A stretch of 64,000 nt of DNA from Paenibacillus silvestris (GCF_009882985.1 NZ_WTUZ01000010.1:983881-1047880), one strand, 5' to 3'; positions 35,706-45,424 are shown, counted from the first letter of the stretch. A program made the numbers and translations. The notes: generated by a model not told the origin, from the letters alone.

Positions 35706-37667
35706 TCATTTGCTAAAGAAGAACTGCTCGCCGCTGAAGTTCGCGCCGATCGCAAAGCTGGTGTCATTCGGGATGTTGTGCAGCTTCGCATTAACGATGA
35801 GTGGCTGCTTCACTTCTGTAATCGGAATGAAATAGTACACTTTGTCTTTCATCACTTGTTTAATTTCAGCTACTTTTTTCTTTGCATCTTCTGGTTTGGC
35901 TGCTGCAGCGTCGTTGATCATTTTGTATAGGTTCTTGATGTCTGCAGGCGGCTCTTGACCGTTCTTACCGCCTGAAGTACGCCAGAGATCCCATTGAGCT
36001 CCCCAAAGCTGCGTACCCCAATCGCCCATGTACCAGAGCGGTGTATGTGTCCAAATCATGGTTGCTTGTAATTCATTATTCGTATTCCGAGTGGTCCAGA
36101 GCGTTTGGTCGATCGTTTTCATCGTGACGTTCAGACCGAGCTGCTTCCACATCTCTACGATCAATTGCGTCAATGGCACGATATCCGGCGCTTGGGCTCC
36201 AACTTCGAACGGAATCGTGAACACTTTGCCATCCGGTCCAAGACGTTTGCCATCGGCTCCTTTGGTGAGACCCATCTCATCAAGCAATTTGTTCGCAGCA
36301 GCCAGATCAAACGTCGGATCTTCGATGCTGCCCGGCTTCGCAAAGCCATAGTAGATCGTGTCGATGATCTCTTTGCGGTTCAGCGCCAGACTCAGCGCTT
36401 TGCGGAAGCGAACATCCTGAACGACTTTTTGCCAGTTCGGATCGTTGAACGTTTCGTTCAGGAAGATATCCGTCGGCGTAACGTGCATGTTGGCCAGCAA
36501 TGCTTTGTAGCCGTTTTTCTCATTTTCACGATAAAGCGGCATTTTGATCAGAGCAGCTGACTCCCTGGAGAAGTCGACTTCACCAGCAATCGTTTTCAAA
36601 CCAACCATTTCAATGTCCTGCACGAGTGTACTCTGGATGCTGTCGATATACGGTAATTGATTGCCTGCCGTATCAACTTTGAAGTAATACGGGTTGCGCT
36701 CATACGTTGTTAGTGATTCCGTCGATTTGGTCATCATCCATGGATAAAGCACAGGGAAGCCAACGGCTTTCTTATTTGCAAGCTCCCAATTCGTAATATC
36801 TTTGTCGTTAAAAAGGTTGAACCATTCGCCAGGCTGGAAGCCTGCTTGTTTAATCAGCGGTTCAAGTTTATCGAGTGGCGTGTACTTTTTGTGGAACTGT
36901 TTGAGGTAGTGCGCTGGACGAATGAGCTCTGTGTACCCACGCCAGCCTTGAATAGCGAAGCGAATCAAGATACCTCCGTACGGACGGTCGAACGTCAGCT
37001 TAAAGTTCAAATCGTCGACAACTTCCAGTTTCATCGGAGCTGCATCAGCTTCACCGCCGCCACGCAACCATACAGGGAAGATCGGCGTCAGCTCAGGATC
37101 GTTCAAAATATCCTCAACCGTAAATCTAACGTCTTCCGTTGTAACCGGCTTGCCGTCGGACCATTTCATGCCTTTGCGCATGGAGAATGTGAAGGTTTTT
37201 TGATCATCGCTGACCTTGTAATCTTTGAGCACGTTACCTGTGATCGTGTCGCCCAGAATACCTGGCGTGTTGAGCAGCGGTTCATTGTTCATGACGAAAA
37301 CGTCAGCATCCCAGTCCGGAGCAGATGTAACCGTTCTCAAAACACCGCCGTACGTACCGACTTCGTATTTCATTTGGCTCTCCGGTATTTCATTCGTGAA
37401 TTTATAATCGCTTGGCAAGCGATCTTTCACAGGTGGCAGCCCTTTTGATGCCAAAACCGGTGAATCCTTAAAGTCTGTCAATTGCGCAGGCTGTCCGCCC
37501 CCACCGTCAGGTGCTTTTGTTGGATCCGGCGCTTTCGTTGCTTGTACCGCAGCAGTCGTTGGCGCTGGAGTTGTCGAAGCTGGACTGTCTTGACACCCCC
37601 CAAGTACAAGCGTCAACATGAGTGCTGAAACCAGGAGTAAAATAATCGACTTCCTCCTTGACTTCAT
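35706..37667 (-). CDS. Family-5 extracellular solute-binding lipoprotein
   Basis: 653 residues from ATG 37667 (GGAGGG 6 bases upstream). A lipoprotein signal ends LVLGGC with lipidated Cys25, followed by a Pro/Thr/Ala linker to about residue 60. The SBP family 5 core includes FSMRKGMKWSDGKPVTTEDV. It is longer than most oligopeptide binders (about 540), as in several family-5 proteins that take up oligosaccharides. It heads the 17-gene array; its ligand would define the whole locus. Start choice is firm because of the lipobox position. Confidence 0.93.
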   Translation of the reverse strand: MKSRRKSIILLLVSALMLTLVLGGCQDSPASTTPAPTTAAVQATKAPDPTKAPDGGGGQPAQLTDFKDSPVLASKGLPPVKDRLPSDYKFTNEIPESQMKYEVGTYGGVLRTVTSAPDWDADVFVMNNEPLLNTPGILGDTITGNVLKDYKVSDDQKTFTFSMRKGMKWSDGKPVTTEDVRFTVEDILNDPELTPIFPVWLRGGGEADAAPMKLEVVDDLNFKLTFDRPYGGILIRFAIQGWRGYTELIRPAHYLKQFHKKYTPLDKLEPLIKQAGFQPGEWFNLFNDKDITNWELANKKAVGFPVLYPWMMTKSTESLTTYERNPYYFKVDTAGNQLPYIDSIQSTLVQDIEMVGLKTIAGEVDFSRESAALIKMPLYRENEKNGYKALLANMHVTPTDIFLNETFNDPNWQKVVQDVRFRKALSLALNRKEIIDTIYYGFAKPGSIEDPTFDLAAANKLLDEMGLTKGADGKRLGPDGKVFTIPFEVGAQAPDIVPLTQLIVEMWKQLGLNVTMKTIDQTLWTTRNTNNELQATMIWTHTPLWYMGDWGTQLWGAQWDLWRTSGGKNGQEPPADIKNLYKMINDAAAAKPEDAKKKVAEIKQVMKDKVYYFIPITEVKQPLIVNAKLHNIPNDTSFAIGANFSGEQFFFSK

Positions 37668-37970
37668 TTGCAACCCTCCGATTTCATAAAATGTTTTTGA
37701 GTTTGTGGACTCATCCTCATTGTTATGGAGATTGCCCCTAATAATCAACCTTATTTTCTGAAAATTCACTATCTTCACTAAACACACCACTCATCGTTAA
37801 GATTCGACAAGATTAGACCGATTCGGCTCTTTGCGCATAAAATGTAACCGCTACCAATAGTTTCTCGACATCATTTGCTGCTATGAAAATGAACATATCC
37901 CGCCTCAAACGGGAGGCGACATAGCAGTGAAAGCTGGACTCTAGGGCTGAGTCGCGGATTTGCAAAGAAA

Positions 37971-38206
37971 GTCCCACAAAGTCAAAACTGGACTTGTGGT
38001 TTGGCTAGAAGGCTAGGTTCATTGGACGAATTCCAATGAACCTAGTGATTTGAAGGCTCAATTAACGATCCTATTGGATGAAATCCAATGAGATCGGTTA
38101 ATTGAGCCGCTGAAGCACCTGATATTGCTCCTTCATTGGAATTCATCCAATGAAAAGAGCAATTTAGGTGCGCCGTTGGCGTTTTCATTGGATTTCGTCC
38201 AATGAG
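37971..38206. repeat. Tandem hairpins sharing a TCATTGGA/TCCAATGA core
   Basis: The gene-free stretch 37668-38504 holds this array. A CCACAA/TTGTGG hairpin (from 37974) is followed by four hairpins with the core CATTGGA-N5-TCCAATG: 38013-38045 (14-bp perfect stem), 38055-38108, 38115-38171 and 38184-38205. The outer stems differ and are separately self-complementary. No protein-like coding signal is seen here. Confidence 0.8.
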
Positions 38207-38370
38207 GCTGCGCTGCCCTAGCACTTTGAACACGCTAACTCTCGCGGGAGGTGCTCAAACCGCGCTACTCCCTCCGCCGTAACGCTGTTTTTCATCGCTA
38301 ACGCACACGACTCGCTCCCCTTTACCGCTCAGGGGGTTGCCCTACCATCACAATCTGCCCCAAACACAAA

Positions 38371-38396
38371 TAGCCCGCTCCAGAAGCGGAGCAGGC
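38371..38396 (-). terminator. Candidate terminator of the AraC gene
   Basis: GCCTGCTCC gcttct GGAGCGGGC hairpin on the minus strand with a weak TATTTG tail, about 110 bases after the stop codon. Confidence 0.4.
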
Positions 38397-38504
38397 CAGC
38401 ATTCTTTTCCCATATTAAGCGTTTACAATTTCAACGGTTTGTAAATTACTTACACGCCATTACGCACCGCACCTATCCCTCATAACCTCTCTTCAAGCAC
38501 ATTT

Positions 38505-39365
38505 TCACATCTGCTTCCTAAGCTGCTGAGGCGTCATGCCCAAGGTCTGCTTAAAAAGGCGGAAAAACTGCGTTTTATCCTCATAACCGACACTTCGTCC
38601 GATGCTTTCGACAGAATCCTTCGTTTCCAGCAGCATTCGCTTCGCTTCGCGCAGCCTGACGTCGTGAACGTATTCCGTGAAGGTGAACCCCAGACAATCT
38701 TTGAACATTTTGCTCAAGTAATAAGGGGAATAAAAGCTCTCTCTAGCCAAATCATTCAGCGTAATATGTCCTGCATAATGCTCCTCGATGTAAGACAATA
38801 ACTGGGGCAGCATGTGATAAGCCGTACGTAATTCTGAGTTATGTAAGTTTTCTTGCATCGATCTGAACATCCGTGTCAACAATAATGTCGCGTAGCCGTG
38901 AAGCATAGCTAAATATCCGCTTTTTTTACCGCAATATTCCGTGTACATCGTTTCGAGCAGCTGCTCGACCTCAATCATGCTTTTCCCCCTGAATGTGACG
39001 TGGGGCGAAGGATTCGCGAGTGAGGACTTGAACTCATGAAACAGCATGAGCGGGAGAAACTCGGAAGCGCTTTCGGTAGCATGCAATCGATTGCTCAAAA
39101 ACGCAGGGTCCAGCAAGATGTTCATATACTGCATGTTCTTCTGAATTTCAAACGAGTGCCGGTCACCAACATTCATGAACAAAAAGTCCCCGCGCTGCAC
39201 GGCATATGACTTCCCATTCACTTGATGATAGCCAGCTCCTTGCCCGATATAAACCAGCTCGACAAAATTATGCGTGTGCTCCGGCTCATTCGCCTTTTGA
39301 TGAAGCTTGTAAAGCGCAATTTTCTCAGTTTGCTGGATATAGTCAACGGATTGGTACATTTTCAT
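38505..39365 (-). CDS. AraC-family regulator with N-terminal cupin
   Basis: 286 residues. Cupin text HTHNFVELVYIGQGAGYHQVNGK and GDFLFMNVGDRHSFEI (about 30-80). The C-terminal double HTH is NDLARESFYSPYYLSKMFKDCLG and IGRSVGYEDKTQFFRLFKQ. GGAGTG precedes the start. It lies between the hairpin array ahead of the importer operon and the SMP-30/metallo-hydrolase operon, on the same strand as both, and could regulate either. Confidence 0.88.
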   Translation of the reverse strand: MKMYQSVDYIQQTEKIALYKLHQKANEPEHTHNFVELVYIGQGAGYHQVNGKSYAVQRGDFLFMNVGDRHSFEIQKNMQYMNILLDPAFLSNRLHATESASEFLPLMLFHEFKSSLANPSPHVTFRGKSMIEVEQLLETMYTEYCGKKSGYLAMLHGYATLLLTRMFRSMQENLHNSELRTAYHMLPQLLSYIEEHYAGHITLNDLARESFYSPYYLSKMFKDCLGFTFTEYVHDVRLREAKRMLLETKDSVESIGRSVGYEDKTQFFRLFKQTLGMTPQQLRKQM

Positions 39366-39580
39366 CTGAACAACACTCCATTCATAATGGTCATGTTTGC
39401 AGCTGTTTAGGTGCGTACCAGCTTCTTCAGCATATCACAGAACATGTGATATCTGTAGATGAAGATGTGCTTAGTTACAATAGCCTAAGTGGCCTATTTT
39501 CACCGCTCAGTCTTGTCGAATGTTCTGAAAACAAGGCCGCTTACTGTCCAGCTCAGACGGAACATTAAACGGCCTAATTA

Positions 39581-40393
39581 CTAATTCACTTTCCTATACA
39601 CAAGCGTCTCACCTGGTTGAAAAATATGAAACTTCTGCCCCAGATGCTTCTGATAAAGTCTGTCCACGAAAGGTGAAATGCCTTCACTATTATTAGGATA
39701 CATATCGAAGTGAACAGGTACCACGATATCAAAATGAAGATAAGCAGCCAAATCTGCCGCTTCCAAAGCGTTCATATTGCCCACGACGCCAAGTCTGTTG
39801 CGGAAAATATCCCGGCCATTAATCGGCAGGAAGCCTACATCAATGGTATAGCCCGACAACACTTCTACCAACTCATCCTTGAGCAGCGTATCCCCTGCAT
39901 GATAGAGGCATAAGTTGTCCCATTGTAGCATGTAGCCCAAATAATGGTCCCAGCCCTCTTTATCCTGCACACGCTCTTCATGCCACGCTGGTATCGGTTG
40001 GATCGTCAGCTCGTCAGCGAACGACCAAGCCTCCTGAACACCAAGCGCTTGCAGCCTACTTGGGTCTATTCCCATTGCCTCTAGCGCCGGCAAGCAAACC
40101 CTAGGAGCACCGAATCGACAGCTTGGAGATGCCTCCGCAATAGCCCGCAGCGTCCCCGGATCCATATGATCCATGTGTTCGTGTGTACAAAGCACAAGAT
40201 TCAGATCCGCCAATGTCTCAGGTTTCACCGGCGGTGCATACCTTCTCACCCAGAACCCATCGGGAGAACCTCCGAGTTGATCGACAGAATCTGTCAAATA
40301 CGGGTCAATCGCTATGGCAATGTCGTTTTTTCGCAAAATAACGCCAACCTGTCCAACGTACTGAATGGTTAGCTGATTAGCTTCTAATGACAT
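39581..40393 (-). CDS. UlaG-like metallo-beta-lactamase-fold hydrolase
   Basis: 270 residues from ATG 40393 (MSLEANQLTIQYVGQ) with AAAGGAG ahead; the open frame to 40510 runs into the upstream gene. The metal motif is THEHMDHMDP (HxHxDH), with further ligands in HAGDT and VPVHFDMYP. UlaG-type enzymes open the lactone of L-ascorbate-6-phosphate; related proteins cleave other sugar-like esters. It follows the SMP-30 lactonase by 13 bases, so two lactone-type hydrolases are co-expressed. Confidence 0.88.
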   Translation of the reverse strand: MSLEANQLTIQYVGQVGVILRKNDIAIAIDPYLTDSVDQLGGSPDGFWVRRYAPPVKPETLADLNLVLCTHEHMDHMDPGTLRAIAEASPSCRFGAPRVCLPALEAMGIDPSRLQALGVQEAWSFADELTIQPIPAWHEERVQDKEGWDHYLGYMLQWDNLCLYHAGDTLLKDELVEVLSGYTIDVGFLPINGRDIFRNRLGVVGNMNALEAADLAAYLHFDIVVPVHFDMYPNNSEGISPFVDRLYQKHLGQKFHIFQPGETLVYRKVN

Positions 40394-40406
40394 AAAATTA
40401 CTCCTT

Positions 40407-41300
40407 TTATTGGTTGTATGATGCACCGAATGCCTGTGTCTTCGTTCCTTTAACACCAGGTTTGACGGCAAAAATGCCACCAGCGTGCGGCTGATCTCCT
40501 GCTTGTTCATCCTCCAGCCCTTTTCGTGCGCTCGTTATGTACAAAATGTCCAGGTCATCTCCGCCAAAAATACAAGAGGTTACTTTCGCTGCTGGGACTG
40601 CGATGCTCTCCAGTTTAGTACCCGTCCGAGGATTCCAACGCGACACCTGCCAGCCATCCCAGTGAGCAATCCACAGCATCCCTTCTGCATCAATCGTCAT
40701 CCCGTCAGGGAATCCTTGTTCACTTGCGAAATCGATCAATGTTCTAGGACGACTAATTTCTCCTTTTTCCGCATCATAATCAAAAACTAACACTTTTTTT
40801 CTCATCGAATCAATATAATACATCTCTTTTTCATCCAGGCTCCAGGCAATCCCGTTGGATACACCCACATCCTCGTGAACTTTGCGATAGCTATAATCTG
40901 TTTCAAGCACATAGAGGGAGCCAGTCGCCCCTTTTTCAATGATTTCCATCGTTCCCGCCCAGAATCGGCCGTGGCTATCACATTTTCCATCGTTAAACCG
41001 ATTGAAAGGCAAATGTGCTTCTGGATCAACGAGAGGCGTTAACGTACTCTTCTGCATGTTGAAGGATTGAAAACCGGATTGCGTCGCCAAAACGACCTCA
41101 TCTTTCCCAGCGCAAACAACAGCACCTACATATTCTCCAATAAGAAATGACTCATTTTGACCCGTCTCCGGATAAAACCTACAGAATTTCTCTTCTAGAA
41201 TATCAACCCAATAGAGCGCTTTCTCATTCTCATTCCAGCATGGTCCTTCTCCTAGAGTGGCTTTAGCGTCCAGAACCAGCTGTACGTTCTTCGAACCCAT
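40407..41300 (-). CDS. SMP-30/gluconolactonase-family protein
   Basis: 297 residues: LGEGPCWNENEKALYWVDI at the N-terminus (metal Glu), FNDGKCDSHGRFWAGTM in the centre (Asn, Asp), and GVSNGIAWSLDEKEMYYIDS (Asn), with FPDGMTIDAEGMLWIAHW (Asp). These are the Ca/Zn ligands of the six-bladed SMP-30 propeller, which hydrolyses aldonolactones. GAGGAG lies 10 bases upstream. It is first in an operon with the UlaG-like hydrolase, downstream of the PL8 lyase but separated by a terminator. Confidence 0.92.
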   Translation of the reverse strand: MGSKNVQLVLDAKATLGEGPCWNENEKALYWVDILEEKFCRFYPETGQNESFLIGEYVGAVVCAGKDEVVLATQSGFQSFNMQKSTLTPLVDPEAHLPFNRFNDGKCDSHGRFWAGTMEIIEKGATGSLYVLETDYSYRKVHEDVGVSNGIAWSLDEKEMYYIDSMRKKVLVFDYDAEKGEISRPRTLIDFASEQGFPDGMTIDAEGMLWIAHWDGWQVSRWNPRTGTKLESIAVPAAKVTSCIFGGDDLDILYITSARKGLEDEQAGDQPHAGGIFAVKPGVKGTKTQAFGASYNQ

Positions 41301-41372
41301 TAGACATCAACTCCTCTTCCGTTATTGTAAACCGTCCTCGTACGAATTGGAAGAAGCAGGAATGCCTTTCCG

Positions 41373-41426
41373 CAAAAAAAAGAAAGGGCTTTCCCTCCGC
41401 CATTTTCATGACTTCCAGGAAAACCC
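41373..41426 (-). terminator. Terminator of the PL8 lyase gene
   Basis: GGGCTTTCC (41386) and GGAAAACCC (41418) form the stem; on the minus strand it is followed by TTTCTTTTTTTT. Confidence 0.7.
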
Positions 41427-41437
41427 GATTAGGCTGC

Positions 41438-44400
41438 TTATGCCTTCAAAAATGAAATGGCATTCAACAAAAATGTTGCGAAATTGCTGTCGATTTTTTT
41501 ACCTGACTGCGCTCGAACAAACTGTTCAATGGCATTTAAAGCGATTTTGACACCTTTGTCATCCTTGTGCTTTTGCAAAGCCTCGACCAACATCAACAAG
41601 CCATTGTAGATGCCTTGATTCGTAATCCAACCTTGTTGGTACGCATATCGCACCGCCTCGTCCAAATGCATGACATCCATGTGCACCTTCAGCACATAGT
41701 TCGCTGCCGCTTCATTCCCTGCAGCATCCGTTGCCGCAACGTTTACTTGATGCTCACCAATACGAAGCGCAAACGGTTTGTACGCATAGGGCTCGCTAAC
41801 GCTAGCTCCGTCAAGTTTGACAGATTTGGCAACCACTCCGCTTCCTTCATCGCTCATGTTGAAGTTTAGACTGCCACTATCCGTCCAATAAACATCCATC
41901 GTGACCGTCGACGTGATCACTGGCGCTTTAGTATCAATTTTGAGTTCAACCGTTTTGGCTGATTCTTGATTGCCGGCTTGATCAATACTGTAATAACGAA
42001 TTTGATGCACGCCATCTTCAGAAACAGTAACCGTATTGCCTTCCGTAAATGCACCGTTATCAAGGCTGTACATCGTTTTTTGTACGCCGCTGTCAGCGTC
42101 GCTTGCCGTTAATGTAACGGTTTGAGCCGTGCGCTGCCACCCTGATTTCGCATCATCTGTCGTTATCGGAGCTGCTCCATCCTTCTTGAAGGTAATCACA
42201 TGCGTTTTACCAAACGAGCTCTCAACATGTATATCAAGCTTCAAGACAGGTGAAGCTTGCTGTACCGTAATCGTGCTGTCACCGCTAACGAACAATAAGC
42301 CCCTTTTATTCAGCTCAAGTGAAATCACACTCTGCGCTTGCGTTGGATCAGATACCGCGATGGAAAGCTCAGTCTCTGTTTCCTTCACCATTACGGAAGC
42401 TGGATTGTAAGCGGTAATGCCTCCTACGGAACCAGGGTTCCAGAAATTAGCTGCGGCAATACCTAGCTGCTTCTCTTTCACGGCATGCACATCGGCAGTG
42501 TTGCTTAAAATTTCAACATTCGGCGATTGACTGTACGCCTCCGTTGCCGCTGCATCCTTGTGTGGCAGCATGACATAGGCATAGGAAGCATTCGTCGGAT
42601 TTTGCCCGTGTTCGAAAGCCAAGCTTGCATAATTACGCGTTATCGGCGTATTCGATTGTCCGCTGTTAATCTCTTGCCAGCTTCCTGTTCGCGCTTCACG
42701 TAAGCCATAGATGCTCGCCGAATCTGGGAAATAGTAGCCGATGTCTGAATTCGCTACGTTGCCAGCTAGATGTGCCCATTTCACATCATTTAGTATTCCT
42801 GACCAGCCTAGCTGATTCGATTGGACAGAACCGTTGACGATAAGGGCATTGTCTCCGGCATCATTCAGTTTCCGATTATCGATGATGGTTTCAACTGGCG
42901 CGCTGGCTGCAGAGCTTTTCGAAATCCCTGCTCCTAAAGCAACGATTTCATCATCGAACATGAACCATGATTTTTTGCCTTGCAGCGTGCTGCCCGTCAC
43001 TTTATCCATCGAAAAATCCATGCCTGCGGCGCCATAAAGGCCGTCGATGGTGGAGCCGCCTACCCAATTTTTAGCGTTCATGTACGAGGTCCACTCGCCA
43101 GGGGTCACACCTTTGCCCGACTGATCCGTCGTTGTGCCTGGCAATCGGAATGAATCCACCGTCGGCCAGAAATCATTGCGGTACTGGTTCAGATCCTGAT
43201 CGTATAGGAACGTCATTCCGATTCCCGTGTACCAGCCTTTGAGATTTTCGTTATTTCCTTTTTCAAAAGCAGAAATCCGGTTCGAGAACAGACTTAGCCC
43301 AAAGCCATAACCATCCCGCAAATGAACCACACGATCCATGCCGGCAAATACTTGATTACGTTTCAATTCTCCTCTGGGCCAAATACTTGAATCGCTCATC
43401 AGCTCTTTAATCAAAGCTAACTCATAAATCGGCAGTCCATCCACATAATTCGCATAGGTCGTATCAGTCATAATCCACTCCTTCGCCATCCGCTTAATCG
43501 AAAGCGCAACGTCAGCTGGTGCTCCTTCAGCCAAGCGAAGCAAAGTGGTAATCGTACTTCTTGCGCTGCCTGATGCTTGTCTGGAAATACCTCGGCCATT
43601 CACCATATCCATGTAAAGTCCTTTGTAAATAACGGGTTCGAACGTGTCTGTCACCCATTGGTACACATTATTAACGTTAGGATCCGTTACAGGCCATGGG
43701 GAGCCGTTAAGGACATACGTCATGTCAGCTGCCCGACTAAGCCATACAGCGCCATAACCTGCCGTATACGCAATATTCGTATGCTGGACTAAGGAACCAT
43801 CTATGTATACTCCGTCTCCATGATTGGCATAAACAAATTCGGGACCAATCGGGTCACGGCCTTGCGTAATTTTGGCGCTGTTATTGCCGATGATGCCCCG
43901 CATTGTAACAACAAGCGCTTTGTCCAGCAGATTTGCGCCAGTTTCAACAACATTGTTAAGCGTGCGCTTTTTCGGGTCAGGGACAAATCGGTCGATAGCT
44001 TTCATATGTTTCGTAATCTGAGAAGGTGTTAAATATTCATACATCAGGACGAGAATATCATTCATAATTTGCGGAGCGCCGATTTCCCAGTCCCACCAGT
44101 TGCCGTACTCGGTTTTGGATTCGTTGTAACGGTTAGCGTTCAGCCAATCCAGCGTGTTTAAAATATCAGCTTTAAGCGCTTCATTATGATATAAGCTGGA
44201 GCCCTTGAGCGTATAGGCGAGAGCCATCGTCCTAAGTCTCGCATACGAAGTCGTGACTTGCGCCGAATCCGTCGTGCTGGCAAGGTCATTCCAGACAAGT
44301 GTTCGGTCCGCGGACTTGACCAGCGTATCCCAGAAGCCGGTCGCATTGGCATTCGTTACATTATCCACAATTTTTGCTAGATTAGTGGAAATATCTGCAT

Positions 44401-45349
44401 CAGCGGGATCATAATTTATGCCGCCTGTCAGCTTATTGAACCATTTGGCCCTCATCTGTGCGTAGGCTTGATACAGCTCTGCAGATTCAATGTTAACGAG
44501 ACATTGCGCTTTGATCGTGCCGTCTGGCGTCGAGACGGTAATCGTAGCTGCGCCCAGTCCCACACCAGTAACCTTTCCGTTGTTATCCACAGCTGCCACA
44601 CTAGGATTCGTTGAACTCCAAATCACCGTCTTGTCCGCCGCATTCGCAGGAACGAACGTTGGCGCTAGTGCGACTGAAGCCCCTTGAGCCATAGAAAATG
44701 CACTTTGATCCAGCGTAATCCCTGTAACTCCGTTGTATTCTTCCAAACTCATATCGTCAAACCATACCTTCCCTTTGCCGGTTTCGAGGAACGGCTCGAT
44801 CACCAGCTTCGTCACATTTGCCGGGATTGTCATGAAAACTTGCTGCATCGTCCAATCCTTCGTACCGAGCAATTTGGCGGATGCTGGGCCGTCACCGACT
44901 TTACTAGTGTTATAATATTGTGTTCTAAAATAGGCGCCAGTCCCTGTGACATTATCGGTCTTCACCCACACTTTAAGTCGATAGGATTTACCTGGCGTTA
45001 CTGTCACAACGCTCTGATTGACAGAAACCCTGCTTGTCGCAAAAGCGTCAAACAAAATAGATTTGCTCCCTTCATGAAAGGTGGTTGAGTCTAAAGAGAC
45101 ATTCGCCGTTTGATTTGGCGCTTTGCCGCTTCCTGTCGGAATCCACAAGCCCCAACCGACCGGCGCAGGACTTGTAATACCATTCCAGCTCGCATCAAGT
45201 GTCGTTGTTGTTTGTTCGAAACCGCCGTTGTTGATCAGGTTGGCAGCAGCAGCTTCCACGCTAGGATAAGCGCTTTCATAAAAGGGAACGACAGATACAA
45301 GAAGACTTGAAACCATACTGACCGATAGTACTTTTTTCATTTTTCCCAA
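41438..45349 (-). CDS. Secreted polysaccharide lyase family 8 (hyaluronate/chondroitin/xanthan lyase type)
   Basis: About 1303 residues. I prefer TTG 45349 (GAGGTG 6 bases ahead); ATG 45340 and GTG 45358 are in-frame alternatives. Positions below count from GTG. A signal peptide (about 8-38) leads to a carbohydrate-binding-like module (40-207) and a Big2 Ig-like domain (about 210-290). The PL8 alpha domain has GNWWDWEIG (419-427), Asn476, His526, Tyr535 and Arg589; these spacings match my recollection of streptococcal hyaluronate lyase. The PL8 beta domains end near 1075. An OmpL47-like Ig domain, another Ig module and a helical tail follow. It cleaves uronic-acid polymers by beta-elimination; the exact polymer is undetermined. 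Confidence 0.93.
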   Translation of the reverse strand: MGKMKKVLSVSMVSSLLVSVVPFYESAYPSVEAAAANLINNGGFEQTTTTLDASWNGITSPAPVGWGLWIPTGSGKAPNQTANVSLDSTTFHEGSKSILFDAFATSRVSVNQSVVTVTPGKSYRLKVWVKTDNVTGTGAYFRTQYYNTSKVGDGPASAKLLGTKDWTMQQVFMTIPANVTKLVIEPFLETGKGKVWFDDMSLEEYNGVTGITLDQSAFSMAQGASVALAPTFVPANAADKTVIWSSTNPSVAAVDNNGKVTGVGLGAATITVSTPDGTIKAQCLVNIESAELYQAYAQMRAKWFNKLTGGINYDPADADISTNLAKIVDNVTNANATGFWDTLVKSADRTLVWNDLASTTDSAQVTTSYARLRTMALAYTLKGSSLYHNEALKADILNTLDWLNANRYNESKTEYGNWWDWEIGAPQIMNDILVLMYEYLTPSQITKHMKAIDRFVPDPKKRTLNNVVETGANLLDKALVVTMRGIIGNNSAKITQGRDPIGPEFVYANHGDGVYIDGSLVQHTNIAYTAGYGAVWLSRAADMTYVLNGSPWPVTDPNVNNVYQWVTDTFEPVIYKGLYMDMVNGRGISRQASGSARSTITTLLRLAEGAPADVALSIKRMAKEWIMTDTTYANYVDGLPIYELALIKELMSDSSIWPRGELKRNQVFAGMDRVVHLRDGYGFGLSLFSNRISAFEKGNNENLKGWYTGIGMTFLYDQDLNQYRNDFWPTVDSFRLPGTTTDQSGKGVTPGEWTSYMNAKNWVGGSTIDGLYGAAGMDFSMDKVTGSTLQGKKSWFMFDDEIVALGAGISKSSAASAPVETIIDNRKLNDAGDNALIVNGSVQSNQLGWSGILNDVKWAHLAGNVANSDIGYYFPDSASIYGLREARTGSWQEINSGQSNTPITRNYASLAFEHGQNPTNASYAYVMLPHKDAAATEAYSQSPNVEILSNTADVHAVKEKQLGIAAANFWNPGSVGGITAYNPASVMVKETETELSIAVSDPTQAQSVISLELNKRGLLFVSGDSTITVQQASPVLKLDIHVESSFGKTHVITFKKDGAAPITTDDAKSGWQRTAQTVTLTASDADSGVQKTMYSLDNGAFTEGNTVTVSEDGVHQIRYYSIDQAGNQESAKTVELKIDTKAPVITSTVTMDVYWTDSGSLNFNMSDEGSGVVAKSVKLDGASVSEPYAYKPFALRIGEHQVNVAATDAAGNEAAANYVLKVHMDVMHLDEAVRYAYQQGWITNQGIYNGLLMLVEALQKHKDDKGVKIALNAIEQFVRAQSGKKIDSNFATFLLNAISFLKA

Positions 45350-45390
45350 TGCGATCACCTCATCGACATATTTTCATGCGAGAAAACAAA

Positions 45391-45424
45391 TGCTAGAGAA
45401 TGGTTTATACCAACTTTTCTAGCA
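45391..45424. promoter_or_regulatory. Inverted repeat upstream of the PL8 lyase gene
   Basis: TGCTAGA (45391-45397) and TCTAGCA (45418-45424) flank a GGTTTATACC near-palindrome (from 45402). At 40-75 bases before the start it could be a regulator site or a 5'-leader hairpin. Confidence 0.4.

Noticed and set aside
38042..38233. A 63-codon minus-strand frame in the hairpin array
   Set aside because: It consists of the TCATTGGA hairpins; the translation has no family features and the DNA is explained by inverted repeats.
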